From: Umezawaea sp036375055
GTDB lineage: Bacteria; Actinomycetota; Actinomycetes; Mycobacteriales; Pseudonocardiaceae
Reading direction: 5' to 3'
NCBI RefSeq assembly: GCF_036375055.1
Contig: NZ_DASUSQ010000136.1
Span: 22,067 to 86,066, forward strand
DNA: 64,000 nucleotides
Below are positions 31,541 to 42,795 of the stretch, one piece after another. The position numbers were made by a program, and so were the translations under genes. Position 1 is the stretch's first letter. Each line of letters opens with the position of its first letter. The notes under the pieces were generated by a model. The model did no database searches. It saw only the letters and a program-made list of their open reading frames with translations, and had not been told where the DNA came from.

Positions 31541-31609
31541 TGTGGCACGCACCGTGACGGCCGCCTACCTCCACCACCTGAACGGCGGAGGCAGGTAGCG
31601 TGCCGAACC

Positions 31610-32407
31610 GTGACCCCAACTCCGGAGCCGCCCCCGTCGCACGTGCGTGCGGCCTTCGGCGCGAGAGACGCCGAGCCGGAGTTGATCGACGGCGGGCCAG
31701 TGTGGCGCTGCGGTGAGGCGGCGATCCGCCCGGCGGCCAACCCGGCCGAAGCCACCTGGGTGGCGAAGACCCTCGACGCGCTGTCGGTTCCCGACCTGCG
31801 GATCGGCCGCCCGCTGCGCTCGACCGACGGCCGGTACGTCGTCGGCGGCTGGGCGGCGACGAAGCACCTCTCCGGGCGGGCCGAGCCGCGCCACGACGAG
31901 GTGATCGCCGTGGCGGAACGCCTGCACCACGCGACCGCCGAACTGCCGAAACCGCGGTTCCTCGGCTCGCGGACGGGCCTGTTCGCCGTCGCGGACCGGT
32001 GCGCGTGGGGCGAGGAGAAGCCGGACCTCGACCCGGACCTCGGCGGCCGGATGTTCGAGGTGCTGGCCGTGTCGCGCAAGCCGGTGGCGACGAAGCCGCA
32101 GGTCGTGCACGGCGACCTGTTCGGCAACGTGCTGTTCTCCGGCTCGCAGCCGCCCGCGATCATCGACTTCGCCGCGTACTGGCGTCCGGCGGGCTGGGCG
32201 GCGGCCGTGGTGGTCGTCGACGCGCTGGCCTGGGGCGGAGCGGACCGGGGCATCGTGGAGCGCTGGGGCCACCTGCCGGACTGGCCGCAGGTGCTGCTGC
32301 GGGCGACGCTGTTCCGGCTGGCCGTGCACGCGCTGCACCCCAGGTCGAGCCGCCAGTCGCTCGGCGGGCTGGACCGGGCGGTGCACCTGGTGTCCGAGGT
32401 CCTCTAG
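31610..32407 (+). CDS. TIGR02569-family protein with phosphotransferase-like fold (Rv3205c-like)
   Basis: 265 aa, GTG start. HGDLFGNVLF near residue 166 followed by IIDFAAYW near residue 184 matches the Brenner/DFG-like motifs of aminoglycoside-phosphotransferase folds (catalytic Asp in HGD, metal Asp in IDF). The TIGR02569 group is actinobacterial and near moeZ in mycobacteria too. The substrate is unknown; nothing suggests antibiotic resistance. Its stop lies inside the terminator hairpin. Confidence 0.85.
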   Translation: MTPTPEPPPSHVRAAFGARDAEPELIDGGPVWRCGEAAIRPAANPAEATWVAKTLDALSVPDLRIGRPLRSTDGRYVVGGWAATKHLSGRAEPRHDEVIAVAERLHHATAELPKPRFLGSRTGLFAVADRCAWGEEKPDLDPDLGGRMFEVLAVSRKPVATKPQVVHGDLFGNVLFSGSQPPAIIDFAAYWRPAGWAAAVVVVDALAWGGADRGIVERWGHLPDWPQVLLRATLFRLAVHALHPRSSRQSLGGLDRAVHLVSEVL

Positions 32408-32432
32408 CCTCACCGCGCCCCGGTGGGGCTAG
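32404..32432 (+). terminator. Terminator overlapping the TIGR02569 stop codon
   Basis: CTAGCCTCACCG (32404-32415) pairs with CGGTGGGGCTAG (32421-32432), 12 bp with one T-G wobble, loop CGCCC. The UAG stop is in the left arm. It separates the conserved block from the nitrate island. Confidence 0.75.
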
Positions 32433-32502
32433 AGCAGGCAAGTTCCCCTCCGCGAAACACGCTGCCTTCCAGCGTTAACAGGCCCTTCCTAGCGTCGGTC
32501 GG

Positions 32503-34523
<2,021 letters not shown>

Positions 34524-34527
<4 letters not shown>

Positions 34528-35978
34528 GACGAGTCGTGGTGGTCGGCTACGGCATGGCCGGGGCGAGGTTCGCCGACGAGGTGCTGCGCCGTGATCCGAC
34601 GGTGGAGCTGACCGTGCTCGGCGAGGAGCGGCACCCGGCCTACAACCGGGTGCTGCTGTCGAGCGTCGTCGCGGGGTCGATGACGCCGGACTCCGTGCGG
34701 TTGCACGGGAAGGACTGGGCCGCCGAGCACGGCGTGGACCTGCGGCTGGGGGTGTCGGTCACCGCGATCGACCGCGCCCGGCGGGTGGTCGTGGCCGACG
34801 ACGAGGAGATCCCCTACGACGCGCTGGTGCTCGCCACCGGCGCGCGCTCGTGGATCCCGCCCACGGAGGGGCTCCGGGAGCCGGACGGCTCGCTGGCGCC
34901 CGGTGTGGTGTCGTTCCGGTCGCTGGACGACTGCGAGCAGATCATCGCCGCCGCCCGCCCCGGCACGCCCGTCGCCGTGCTGGGCGGCGGGCTGCTCGGC
35001 CTGGAGGCCGCGCGGGGACTGGCCGGGCGGGGGTGCCTGGTCACCGTCGTGCACCCGGTGGGGCACCTGATGGAGCGGCAGCTCGACGCGGGCGCGGGCC
35101 GGGTGCTCGCCCGGTCGTTGGAGGAGCTGGGCATCGAGTTCCGGCTGGGCGCGCTGGCGGTGAAGTACCTGGCGGGCGACGGGCTCGCGCTCGACGACGG
35201 CAGCCGGGTGCCCGCCGAGCTGGTGGTCGTGTCGGCCGGGGTCCGGGCGGTCACGGAGATCGCCGTCGACGCCGGGATCGCCGTCGACAAGGGCGTTCTC
35301 GTGGACGACGCCCTGCGCACCGACGACCCGCGCGTGCACGCCATCGGCGACTGCGCCCAGCACGTCGGCACGGTCTCCGGACTCGTGCAGCCCGCGTGGG
35401 AGCAGGCCGCCGTGCTCGCCGACCGGCTGACCGGCGTCGCACCCGCCGCCCGCTACCGCGGCACGACCGTCGTGACCAGGCTGAAGGCCCGCGACATCGA
35501 CCTGGCGGCGCTGGGTGACGTGCACGTGGACCTCGACTGCCCGGACCACGAGGTGCTGTCGTTCCAGGACCCCGCCCGCGGCCGGTACGCGAAACTCGTG
35601 CTGCGCGACGACTTCGTGACCGGCGCGATCCTGATCGGCGCGCCCGACGCCGCAGCGGCGATCACCCAGCTGTACGACCGGGGGTTGGCGGCACCCACGG
35701 ACCGGTTGGCGTTGCTGCTGGGGAGGGCGTTGACGCCCGAGGTGGCCGGCAGCCCGGCGGACCTGCCCGCGTCCGCCGTGATGTGCAAGTGCAACACCGT
35801 CAGCAAGGGCCAGTTGGTCACCGCGTACCGGGGTGGCGCCACGTCCGTGTCGTCGTTGGTGGACGCCACCAGGGCGACCACGGGGTGCGGGGGCTGCAAG
35901 GACGCGGTCTGCGGACTCGTCGACTGGCTCAACCGTGCTGATGGCCGCTCCTCCGGGGACGTCGGTTCGGCCGCCTGA
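34524..35978 (+). CDS. FAD/NAD(P)H-dependent electron-transfer partner of nitrate reductase (NirB-N-like + BFD 2Fe-2S)
   Basis: 484 aa, overlapping the reductase gene by 4 bp. FAD-binding VVVVGYGMAGARFADE opens the protein, a second Rossmann motif GGGLLGLEAARGL near residue 155 binds NAD(P)H, and a BFD-like 2Fe-2S domain uses Cys421, Cys423, Cys455 and Cys458 (MCKCNTVSKGQ, GCGGCK). It resembles the N-terminal half of NirB encoded 3 kb downstream but lacks the siroheme domain. It most likely passes electrons from NAD(P)H to the nitrate reductase, replacing a ferredoxin. A strong terminator follows. Confidence 0.9.
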
Positions 35979-35997
35979 AGTCGGCGGTTCGACCGTG

Positions 35998-36040
35998 GTT
36001 CCTCCGGCGTCGGGGACGTCGTCGCCGACGCCGGAGGAAC
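35998..36040 (+). terminator. Terminator between nitrate reductase operon and narK
   Basis: Perfect 16-bp stem, 35998-36013 with 36025-36040 (GTTCCTCCGGCGTCGG against its complement), 11-nt loop, 19 bp after the stop. narK therefore has its own promoter in 36041-36180. Confidence 0.85.
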
Positions 36041-36180
36041 GACGACCGACCTGCCGACGCGACCTCACAGCCTGAAATCCCACGAGTGCGGTGGAGTTGC
36101 CGCTGCCGACACCTGTCCGAACACCGGGGTAACGGACCGTTCCTACGGTCTTCCCCAACGCCGTTCCAGGAGGTCAGCGC

Positions 36181-37536
36181 ATGAGCACAGTCGTGGAGAC
36201 CCAGGTCGTCGAACCCGCGTCCGCGCCCCGCGGCAAGCGGTGGATCGACCGGTGGGAACCCGAGGACCCGCAGTTCTGGGAGACGACGGGCAAGAAGATC
36301 GCCCGCAAGAACCTGGGCTTCTCGATCCTGGCGGAGAACCTGGGCTTCAGCGTCTGGGTGCTGATGAGCATCGTCGTGGTGAGCCTCGGCTCCGTCGGGT
36401 ACGCCTTCAGCGTCGGGCAGACGTTCTGGCTGCTGATCGTCCCCAACCTGGTCGGCGCGGCGCTGCGCGTGCCCTACACGTTCGCGGTGCCGAGGTTCGG
36501 CGGCAGGACGTGGACGACGATCAGCGCGGGCCTGCTGCTGATCCCGTGCGCGATGCTGGTGTTCGCGGTCGTCAACGACGGCACGCCGTTCTGGTTCTTC
36601 CTCCTCACCGCCGCGGCGATGGGCCTGGGCGGCGGCAACTTCTCCTCCTCCATGGCGAACATCTCGTTCTTCTACCCGGAGGGCAAGAAGGGCCTGGCGC
36701 TCGGCCTGAACGCGGCGGGCGGCAACCTCGGCGTCGCCGTGACGCAGCTCGTCGTCCCGGTCGCCATCACCATCGGCACCGGCATCAACCTGGCGTACTC
36801 GGCGCTGATCTGGATGCCGTTCATCGTGCTCGCCACGGCGTGCGCGTGGTTCTTCATGGACAGCCTCACGCAGGCGCGGCCGGACGGCGTCTCCTACCAG
36901 CGGGCGCTGTCCAACAAGCACACCTGGGTCATGTCGTTCCTCTACATCGGCACGTTCGGCTCGTTCATCGGCTTCTCGTTCGCCTTCCCGTCCCTGATCA
37001 AGATCAGCTTCGTGGACTTCAAGTCGTTCGTGGCGCTCGCGTTCCTCGGCGCGCTGATCGGCTCGGTCGCCCGGCCGCTCGGCGGCTGGATGGCCGACCG
37101 GTTCGGCGGCGCGCGGATCACGCTGTACACGTTCGTCGGTCTCGCGCTGGGCACGGTCGGCGTGATGGTCAGCGTCGACACCGGGAGCTTCCCGCTGTTC
37201 TTCGGCTCCTTCATCGCCCTGTTCGTGCTCGCGGGCGTCGGCAACGGCTCGACCTACCGGATGATCCCGGCGATCTTCGCCACCCAGGACGCCGACGCGA
37301 AGTCGGCCAAGCGGCAGGCCGCCGCGGTCGTCGGCATCGCCGGTGCCATCGGCGCCTTCGGCGGCGTGCTGGTGAACCTGGTCTTCAAGTTCTCGCTGGA
37401 GGGCAGCGGCACGCTGACCCCGGCCCTGATCGCGTTCCTGGTGTTCTACGGCCTGTGCGTGACCACCACGTGGTGGTTCTACCTGCGCAGCAGGGTCTTC
37501 GTGGGGATGCCGAGCCTGGCGCACGCCGGGGTGTGA
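36181..37536 (+). CDS. narK: NarK-type nitrate/nitrite MFS transporter
   Basis: 451 aa, ATG after CCAGGAGGTCAGCGC. About twelve transmembrane segments. The nitrate-porter signature is present (GLGGGNFSSSMANISFFYP near residue 145) together with a second Gly-rich signature (GVGNGSTYRMIPAIF near residue 352) and the basic loop AARPLGG-like ARPLGGWMADRFGG. It imports nitrate and may export nitrite. The N-terminal cytoplasmic tail has WIDRWEPEDPQFWE, usual for actinobacterial NarK/NasA. It supplies the reductases on either side. Confidence 0.95.
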   Translation: MSTVVETQVVEPASAPRGKRWIDRWEPEDPQFWETTGKKIARKNLGFSILAENLGFSVWVLMSIVVVSLGSVGYAFSVGQTFWLLIVPNLVGAALRVPYTFAVPRFGGRTWTTISAGLLLIPCAMLVFAVVNDGTPFWFFLLTAAAMGLGGGNFSSSMANISFFYPEGKKGLALGLNAAGGNLGVAVTQLVVPVAITIGTGINLAYSALIWMPFIVLATACAWFFMDSLTQARPDGVSYQRALSNKHTWVMSFLYIGTFGSFIGFSFAFPSLIKISFVDFKSFVALAFLGALIGSVARPLGGWMADRFGGARITLYTFVGLALGTVGVMVSVDTGSFPLFFGSFIALFVLAGVGNGSTYRMIPAIFATQDADAKSAKRQAAAVVGIAGAIGAFGGVLVNLVFKFSLEGSGTLTPALIAFLVFYGLCVTTTWWFYLRSRVFVGMPSLAHAGV

Positions 37537-37570
37537 CGCACAGCGCCCTGACGTGCGGCGTGAGTCCGCG

Positions 37571-37608
37571 TTAACACCCGCGCAACACGTGCGCACCTGG
37601 CACGACAC
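37571..37608 (+). promoter_or_regulatory. Candidate GlnR box upstream of nirB
   Basis: TTAAC (37571), GCAAC (37582), GCACC (37593) and GACAC (37604) recur at exactly 11-bp steps, the layout of the actinobacterial GlnR box (GTnAC-n6-GaAAC-n6-GTnAC-n6-GAAAC). The third unit is the weakest. It lies 45-82 bp before the nirB ATG. GlnR with NnaR activates nir genes in Streptomyces and Mycobacterium. Confidence 0.6.
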
Positions 37609-37652
37609 GGTTCCCGGTGAGCATTGGCCGGGCGGAGGGAGGATTGGTTCAC

Positions 37653-40145
37653 ATGACGCGAACGCTCGTCGTGGTCGGCCACGGGATGGTCGGCCACCGC
37701 CTGGTCCAGGCGCTGCGCGACCGGGACGCCACCGACCAGTGGCGGATCGTCGTGTTCGCCGAGGAGACCCGTCCGGCCTACGACCGCGTCGCGCTGTCGT
37801 CCTACGTGGACGCGTGGGACGCGGGTCACCTGGCGCTGGCGCCGCACGGCGACGAGGTCGACCTCCGGCTCGGCGACCCCGTGCGGCACATCGACCGCGC
37901 GCGCCGCACGGTCACCACCGCGAGCGGCGTCGTGCAGCCCTACGACACCCTCGTGCTGGCCACCGGCTCCTACCCGTTCGTGCCGCCGGTGCCCGGCCGC
38001 GACCTGCCCGGCTGCCACGTCTACCGCACCATCGAGGACCTGGACGGCATCCGCGCCACCGTCGCCGCGGCGCACGGCGGCGGCAGGCGGGCGGGCATGG
38101 TGCTCGGCGGCGGTCTGCTCGGCCTGGAGGCGGCGAACGCGCTGCGCGGCATGGGCCTGTCGCCGCACGTCGTGGAGCTCGGCCCGCGCCTGATGCCGCT
38201 CCAGGTCGACGAGGGCGGCGCCGGACTGCTCAAGCGGCTGGTCGAGAAGCTCGACCTGACCGTCCACACCGGGACGTCCGCGTCGTCGATCGAACGCGAC
38301 GGCGAGCGGCTGTTCGCCACGCTGTCCAACGGGCTCGAACTCGACCTGGACGTCGTCGTGTTCTCCGCGGGCATCCGGCCGCGCGACGACCTGGCCCGCG
38401 AGTTCGGCCTGGAGGTCGGCGCGCGCGGCGGCATCGTCGTGGACGACACCTGCCGCACGTCCGACGAGAACATCTACGCCGTCGGCGAGTGCGCGTCGAT
38501 CGGTGGCGTGGTCTACGGGCTGATCGCACCCGGCAACTCCATGGCCGACGTCGTCGCCGACCGGCTCCTCGGTGGCAGCGCGGTGTTCCCCGGCGCGGAC
38601 ACCTCGACCAAGCTCAAGCTCATGGGTGTCGACGTGGCCAGCTTCGGCGACGCCCACGCGACCACCGAGGGCGCGCTGGAGGTCGTGGTCAACGACGCCG
38701 TCGCGGGCACCTACGCGAAGGTCGTCGTCTCCGACGACGCGAAGACGCTGCTGGGCGGCGTCCTGGTCGGCGACGCGGGCGCGTACCCGCTGCTGCGCCC
38801 GCTGGTCGGCCGCGACGTCCCCGGCGACCCGGTGACGCTGATCGCGCCGTCGTCCGGAGGCGTCGAGCTGACGCTGCCCGCCGACGCGCAGGTGTGCTCG
38901 TGCCACGCCGTCACCAAGCAGGACATCACCGACGTCATCCACTCCGGTGAGTGCGGGGACGTTCCGGCGCTCAAGGCGTGCACCAAGGCGGGCACGGGCT
39001 GCGGGTCGTGCGTGCCGATGCTGAAGAAGCTCCTCCAGGAGTGCGGCGTCGAGCAGTCCCGCGCGCTGTGCGAGCACTTCGACCACTCGCGCGCCGACCT
39101 GTTCGAGATCGTCCGCGCCGCGGGCATCACCACGTTCAGCGCGCTGATCGCGAAGCACGGCCGCGGGCGCGGCTGCGACATCTGCAAGCCCGCCATCGCC
39201 TCGATCCTCGCCTCGCTCGACCGCGGCCACGTGCTCGACGGCGAGCAGGCGACGTTGCAGGACACCAACGACAGGTTCCTGGCCAACATCCAGCGCAACG
39301 GCACGTACTCGGTCGTCCCGCGCATCCCCGGCGGTGAGATCACCGCCGAGAAGCTGATCGTCATCGGCGAGGTCGCGCGGGACTACGGCCTCTACACGAA
39401 GATCACCGGCGGGCAGCGGATCGACCTGTTCGGCGCGACCGTCGACCAGCTCCCGGCGATCTGGAAGCGCTTGGTGGACGCGGGTTTCGAGTCCGGGCAC
39501 GCCTACGGCAAGGCATTGCGGACGATCAAGTCGTGCGTCGGCACGACGTGGTGCCGCTTCGGCGTGCAGGACTCGGTCGGCCTCGCCATCGAGCTGGAGC
39601 TGCGCTACCGCGGGCTGCGCGCGCCGCACAAGATCAAGTCCGCCGTCTCCGGCTGCGCGCGGGAGTGCGCCGAGGCGCGCAGCAAGGACTTCGGGATCAT
39701 CGCCACCGAGAACGGCTGGAACCTCTACGTCGGCGGCAACGGCGGCTTCACGCCGAGGCACGCCGACCTGCTCGCGACCGACGTGGACACGGAGACCCTG
39801 GTCAGGCTCATCGACCGGTTCCTGATGTTCTACGTGCGCACCGCGGACCGCCTCCAGCGGACCGCGTCCTGGATCGAGGCGATGGACGGCGGCCTCGACC
39901 ACCTGCGCTCCGTCATCGTCGACGACAGCCTCGGCATCTGCGCGGACCTCGAAGCCGCGATGGAGGTGCACGTCGCCAGCTACGCCGACGAGTGGCGCGG
40001 CGTCCTCGACGATCCCGAGAAGCTCTCCCGCTTCAGCTCGTTCGTCAACGCACCGGGCACCCCCGACCCGACGATCTCCTTCCGGGAGGAGCGCGGGCAG
40101 CGGGTTCCGGTGTCGCTGGGTATACCGGAGGTGGCAGCCAGATGA
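37653..40145 (+). CDS. nirB: NirB: NAD(P)H-dependent siroheme nitrite reductase, large subunit
   Basis: 830 aa cytosolic enzyme making the six-electron reduction of nitrite to ammonium. Order: FAD domain (VVVGHGMVGHRLVQ), NAD(P)H domain (LGGGLLGLEAANAL near residue 150), BFD-like 2Fe-2S region (CSCHAVTKQD near 414, TGCGSC near 449, then GCDICKPA near 506), two ferredoxin-like nitrite/sulfite reductase half domains, and the 4Fe-4S/siroheme ligands SCVGTTWC (about 626-633) and SGCARECAEA (about 665-674). ATG 37653 lies 10 nt after GGAGGGAGG. Its stop overlaps nirD (ATGA). First gene of nirB-nirD-nnaR. Confidence 0.96.
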   Translation: MTRTLVVVGHGMVGHRLVQALRDRDATDQWRIVVFAEETRPAYDRVALSSYVDAWDAGHLALAPHGDEVDLRLGDPVRHIDRARRTVTTASGVVQPYDTLVLATGSYPFVPPVPGRDLPGCHVYRTIEDLDGIRATVAAAHGGGRRAGMVLGGGLLGLEAANALRGMGLSPHVVELGPRLMPLQVDEGGAGLLKRLVEKLDLTVHTGTSASSIERDGERLFATLSNGLELDLDVVVFSAGIRPRDDLAREFGLEVGARGGIVVDDTCRTSDENIYAVGECASIGGVVYGLIAPGNSMADVVADRLLGGSAVFPGADTSTKLKLMGVDVASFGDAHATTEGALEVVVNDAVAGTYAKVVVSDDAKTLLGGVLVGDAGAYPLLRPLVGRDVPGDPVTLIAPSSGGVELTLPADAQVCSCHAVTKQDITDVIHSGECGDVPALKACTKAGTGCGSCVPMLKKLLQECGVEQSRALCEHFDHSRADLFEIVRAAGITTFSALIAKHGRGRGCDICKPAIASILASLDRGHVLDGEQATLQDTNDRFLANIQRNGTYSVVPRIPGGEITAEKLIVIGEVARDYGLYTKITGGQRIDLFGATVDQLPAIWKRLVDAGFESGHAYGKALRTIKSCVGTTWCRFGVQDSVGLAIELELRYRGLRAPHKIKSAVSGCARECAEARSKDFGIIATENGWNLYVGGNGGFTPRHADLLATDVDTETLVRLIDRFLMFYVRTADRLQRTASWIEAMDGGLDHLRSVIVDDSLGICADLEAAMEVHVASYADEWRGVLDDPEKLSRFSSFVNAPGTPDPTISFREERGQRVPVSLGIPEVAAR

Positions 40146-40486
40146 CCGCTGTGGTGGAACTGACGTGGACGTCGGTCTGCGCGTGGGACGCGCTCCAGCC
40201 GGAGGCCGGGGTCGCGGTGCTGCTGCCGGACTCCTCGCAGGTGGCGGTGTTCCGGACGTTCGACGGCGGGCTGCACGCCGTCGCCAACGTCGACCCGTTC
40301 AGCGGCGCCGCGGTGCTGTCGCGCGGGATCGTCGGCGACCGGGGCGGTGTGGCCGTGGTGGCGTCGCCGATCTACAAGCAGGCGTTCGACCTCGGGACGG
40401 GTGCCTGCCTGGACGACCCGACCGTGTCGATCGCGGTCCACCCGGTGCGGGTGCTCGACGGCACCGTGCAGGTGGGGTCCCCGTGA
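40142..40486 (+). CDS. nirD: NirD: nitrite reductase small subunit
   Basis: 114 aa, ATG overlapping the nirB stop, GGAGG upstream. It has the Rieske-like beta fold (VAVFRTFDGGLHAVANVDPFSG, VASPIYKQAFDLGTG), but the Cys/His cluster ligands of true Rieske proteins are absent, as normal for NirD. It stabilises NirB for NAD(P)H-nitrite reductase activity. Its stop overlaps the GTG of nnaR, completing a tightly coupled three-gene unit. Confidence 0.93.
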   Translation: MTAVVELTWTSVCAWDALQPEAGVAVLLPDSSQVAVFRTFDGGLHAVANVDPFSGAAVLSRGIVGDRGGVAVVASPIYKQAFDLGTGACLDDPTVSIAVHPVRVLDGTVQVGSP

Positions 40487-41607
40487 TCTCCCTCGACGTC
40501 GCACCGCTGGCCGGGTACACGGTCGGCGTCACGGCCGCCCGCCGGGCCGACGAGCTGGCCGCTTTGCTGGAGCGCAAGGGCGCCACGGTGATCCAGGGGC
40601 CCGCGATCCGGATCGTGCCGCTGACCGACGACACCGAGCTGCTGGCCGCGACCAAGCGGCTGGTGACCGAGCCGGTCGACGTCGTGGTCGCGACCACCGG
40701 CATCGGCTTCCGGGGCTGGGTCGAGGCCGCCGAGGGCTGGGGGCTGGGGGCGCGGCTGCTGGACCGCCTCGCGGGCAGCGAACTGCTGTCCCGAGGGCCG
40801 AAGGCGAAGGGCGCGGTGCGCGCCGCCGGGCTGACCGAGGCGTGGTCGCCGGACTCCGAGAGCAACGCGGAACTGCTGGAGCACCTGCTGCGGTCCGGTG
40901 TGGACGGCAAGCGGATCGCGGTGCAGCTGCACGGGGAACCGCTGCCGCACTTCGTCCGCACGCTGCGCGAGGCGGGCGCGGAGGTCGTGGAGGTGCCGGT
41001 CTACCGCTGGACGGGCCCGGTGGACCCCGGTCCGCTGCACCGGCTGCTGGACGCCGTGCTGGCGCGGCAGGTGGACGCGCTGACGTTCACCAGCGCGCCC
41101 GCCGCGGCGAGCGTGCTCCAGGTGGCGCGGGACACGGACCGCTTCTCCGCGCTGGTGGACGTGCTGCGCGAGGACGTGCTGGTCCTCGGCGTCGGGTCGA
41201 TCACCGCAGGGCCGCTGGTGGACCTGGGCATCCCCGTCGTGCAGCCCGCGCGGGCGCGGATCGGCGCCATGGCGCGGGAGCTGACGCTGGCGCTGCCGGA
41301 ACGCGCCGTGCGGCTGCGGATCGCCGCGCGGGAGATCGAGGTGCGCGGCCAGGCCGTCGTGGTGGACGGTGAGCTGCGGCCCGTCGCGCCCGCCCCGATG
41401 GCCGTGCTGCGGGCGCTGGTCGAGGCGCGCGGACGGGTGGTGTCGCGCAAGGACCTGCTGGCCGCGCTGCCCGGCGGCGGCGAGGAGCACGCCGTGGAGA
41501 CCGCGATCGGCAGGCTGCGCACGGCGCTGGGCGAGCCCCGGCTGGTGTGCACGGTCGTGAAGCGGGGCTACCGGATCGCGATGGAGCCGTCCGGCGTGGC
41601 GGTGTGA
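40483..41607 (+). CDS. nnaR: NnaR: HemD-like domain fused to winged-helix regulator of nitrate assimilation
   Basis: 374 aa. Residues 1 to about 265 have the bilobed uroporphyrinogen-III synthase fold (LAGYTVGVTAARRADELAALLERKG, ATTGIGFRGWVEAAEGWG, PVYRWTGP, TFTSAPAAASVLQ). Residues about 285-374 are an OmpR-type winged helix (APAPMAVLRALVEARGRVVSRKDLL, AVETAIGRLRTALG, TVVKRGYRIA). The same fusion is NnaR (SCO2958-like, Rv0260c-like), which acts with GlnR at nitrite reductase and transporter promoters. Whether the HemD half still makes uroporphyrinogen III for siroheme or merely senses is unsettled. Translated with nirBD. Confidence 0.92.
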   Translation: MISLDVAPLAGYTVGVTAARRADELAALLERKGATVIQGPAIRIVPLTDDTELLAATKRLVTEPVDVVVATTGIGFRGWVEAAEGWGLGARLLDRLAGSELLSRGPKAKGAVRAAGLTEAWSPDSESNAELLEHLLRSGVDGKRIAVQLHGEPLPHFVRTLREAGAEVVEVPVYRWTGPVDPGPLHRLLDAVLARQVDALTFTSAPAAASVLQVARDTDRFSALVDVLREDVLVLGVGSITAGPLVDLGIPVVQPARARIGAMARELTLALPERAVRLRIAAREIEVRGQAVVVDGELRPVAPAPMAVLRALVEARGRVVSRKDLLAALPGGGEEHAVETAIGRLRTALGEPRLVCTVVKRGYRIAMEPSGVAV

Positions 41608-41674
41608 GCGTCCGACCCGCGGTGTCGGGTTTCGAGGTGTCCCCGTGGGGACCCGCGGCTGGAGGGTGTGGGCG

Positions 41675-42334
41675 ATGACGGTGGTGCTGGTGGCGCACGG
41701 GACCCGCGACCCGCGGGGAGCCGTGGTGGTCGAGGAGGTCGCGGCGCTGGTGCGGGCGCGGCTGGGCGGCGTGCGGGTGGAGGTCGCCTACGCGGACGTG
41801 CGGCAGCCGGACGTGACGTCGGTGGTCGGCGGGCTGGACGGGCCGGTGGTCGTGGTGCCCGCGTTCCTCGCCGCCGGGTACCACGTGCGGGTCGACGTCC
41901 CCCAGCAGATCGCGGCCAGCGGGCACGGGGACGTGGTGGTGACCGAGCCGATCGGGTCGGCGCTGCTGCCCGCGGTGCGGGAACGGCTGCGCGAAGCCGG
42001 GTGGCGGCCGGGGGACGCGGTGGTGCTCGCCGCGGCGGGCTCGTCCGACCCGCGGGCGCTGGCCGACGTCGCCGGTGTGGCCGGGGTGCTGGGCGCCGAG
42101 GTCGGGTACGTCGCGACCGCCTCGCCGACGGTGGCCGAGGCCGTGGCGGCGCTGAAGGCACGGGGCCGCCGGGTCGCGGTGGCGTCCTGGCTGCTGGCGC
42201 CCGGCCTGTTCCACCAGCGGCTGGCCGACGTCGGGGCCGACGTGGTGGCCGAGCCGATCGGGGCGCACGTCCGCGTCGTGGACGCCGTGCTGCTGCGCTA
42301 CTACGAGGCGCGCTGCTTCCTCCAGGTCGCCTGA
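41675..42334 (+). CDS. CbiX/SirB-type sirohydrochlorin chelatase
   Basis: 219 aa from ATG 41675, GGAGGG 8 nt upstream. The N-terminal metal-binding motif VLVAHGTRDPRG carries the catalytic His. A second half repeats the fold (VVLAAAGSSDPRA, VASWLLAPGLFHQRLAD), the two-domain class II chelatase form in which Cys/His ligands sit mainly in one half. It inserts Fe2+ into sirohydrochlorin to make siroheme, the NirB cofactor. The same nnaR-chelatase adjacency exists in mycobacteria (Rv0260c-Rv0259c). Confidence 0.92.
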   Translation: MTVVLVAHGTRDPRGAVVVEEVAALVRARLGGVRVEVAYADVRQPDVTSVVGGLDGPVVVVPAFLAAGYHVRVDVPQQIAASGHGDVVVTEPIGSALLPAVRERLREAGWRPGDAVVLAAAGSSDPRALADVAGVAGVLGAEVGYVATASPTVAEAVAALKARGRRVAVASWLLAPGLFHQRLADVGADVVAEPIGAHVRVVDAVLLRYYEARCFLQVA

Positions 42335-42341
42335 GGAATAG

Positions 42342-42355
42342 GTTGACGGGTCAAC
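42342..42355. promoter_or_regulatory. 14-bp palindrome between chelatase and TPR gene
   Basis: GTTGACGGGTCAAC: 6-bp arms around GG, 8 bp after the chelatase stop and 43 bp before the TPR gene. Either a small operator or part of a -35 region (TTGACG). Not long enough for a convincing terminator. Confidence 0.35.
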
Positions 42356-42397
42356 TGGTTGAGCGGGGAGTTACCCCACGGCTGATGAGGAGCTGAC

Positions 42398-42754
42398 ATG
42401 ACCGACGTGTTCGAGCTCGTTCGTCTCGGCCGCGAGTTCCGCGCGGCGGGCGACCCGAGCAGCGCGGTGCGCTTCCTGGCGGAAGCGGCCGACGCCGTCC
42501 CCACCGACCGCTCCGTCCTGACCGAACTGGCGCTGGCGCACTTCCAGACCGCCTCGCTGGGCAACGCCGAGCGCGTGCTGCGCACCCTGCTCGACCTCGA
42601 CCCCAGCGACGGGTACGCCCGGCTGCTCCTGGGGCGCACGCTGAGCAGGCAGAGCCGTCACGGCGAGGCGCTGCCGCAGCTCCGGCTGGCCGCCGCGCTC
42701 ACCCGCGACCCCGACGTCGCCGCCGAGGTCGAGCGGGTCGAGGCACGCGTCTAG
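42398..42754 (+). CDS. Small tetratricopeptide-repeat protein
   Basis: 118 aa, ATG with GAGGAG upstream. Three helix-pair repeats with TPR residues are visible (AGDPSSAVRFLAEAADAVPTD, ASLGNAERVLRTLLDLDPSD, SRHGEALPQLRLAAALTRD). No signal peptide or other domain, so it is probably a cytosolic adaptor. Followed by a strong bidirectional terminator. Confidence 0.88.
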   Translation: MTDVFELVRLGREFRAAGDPSSAVRFLAEAADAVPTDRSVLTELALAHFQTASLGNAERVLRTLLDLDPSDGYARLLLGRTLSRQSRHGEALPQLRLAAALTRDPDVAAEVERVEARV

Positions 42755-42795
42755 TGCGGTGACCGCGCCAGACGCGAGTCCACCCCGGACCCGGT

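Noticed and set aside
36108..36144. GlnR box in front of narK
   Set aside because: GACAC, GAACA, GTAAC and TTCCT occur, but the 11-bp register is off by one and the AC positions do not match.
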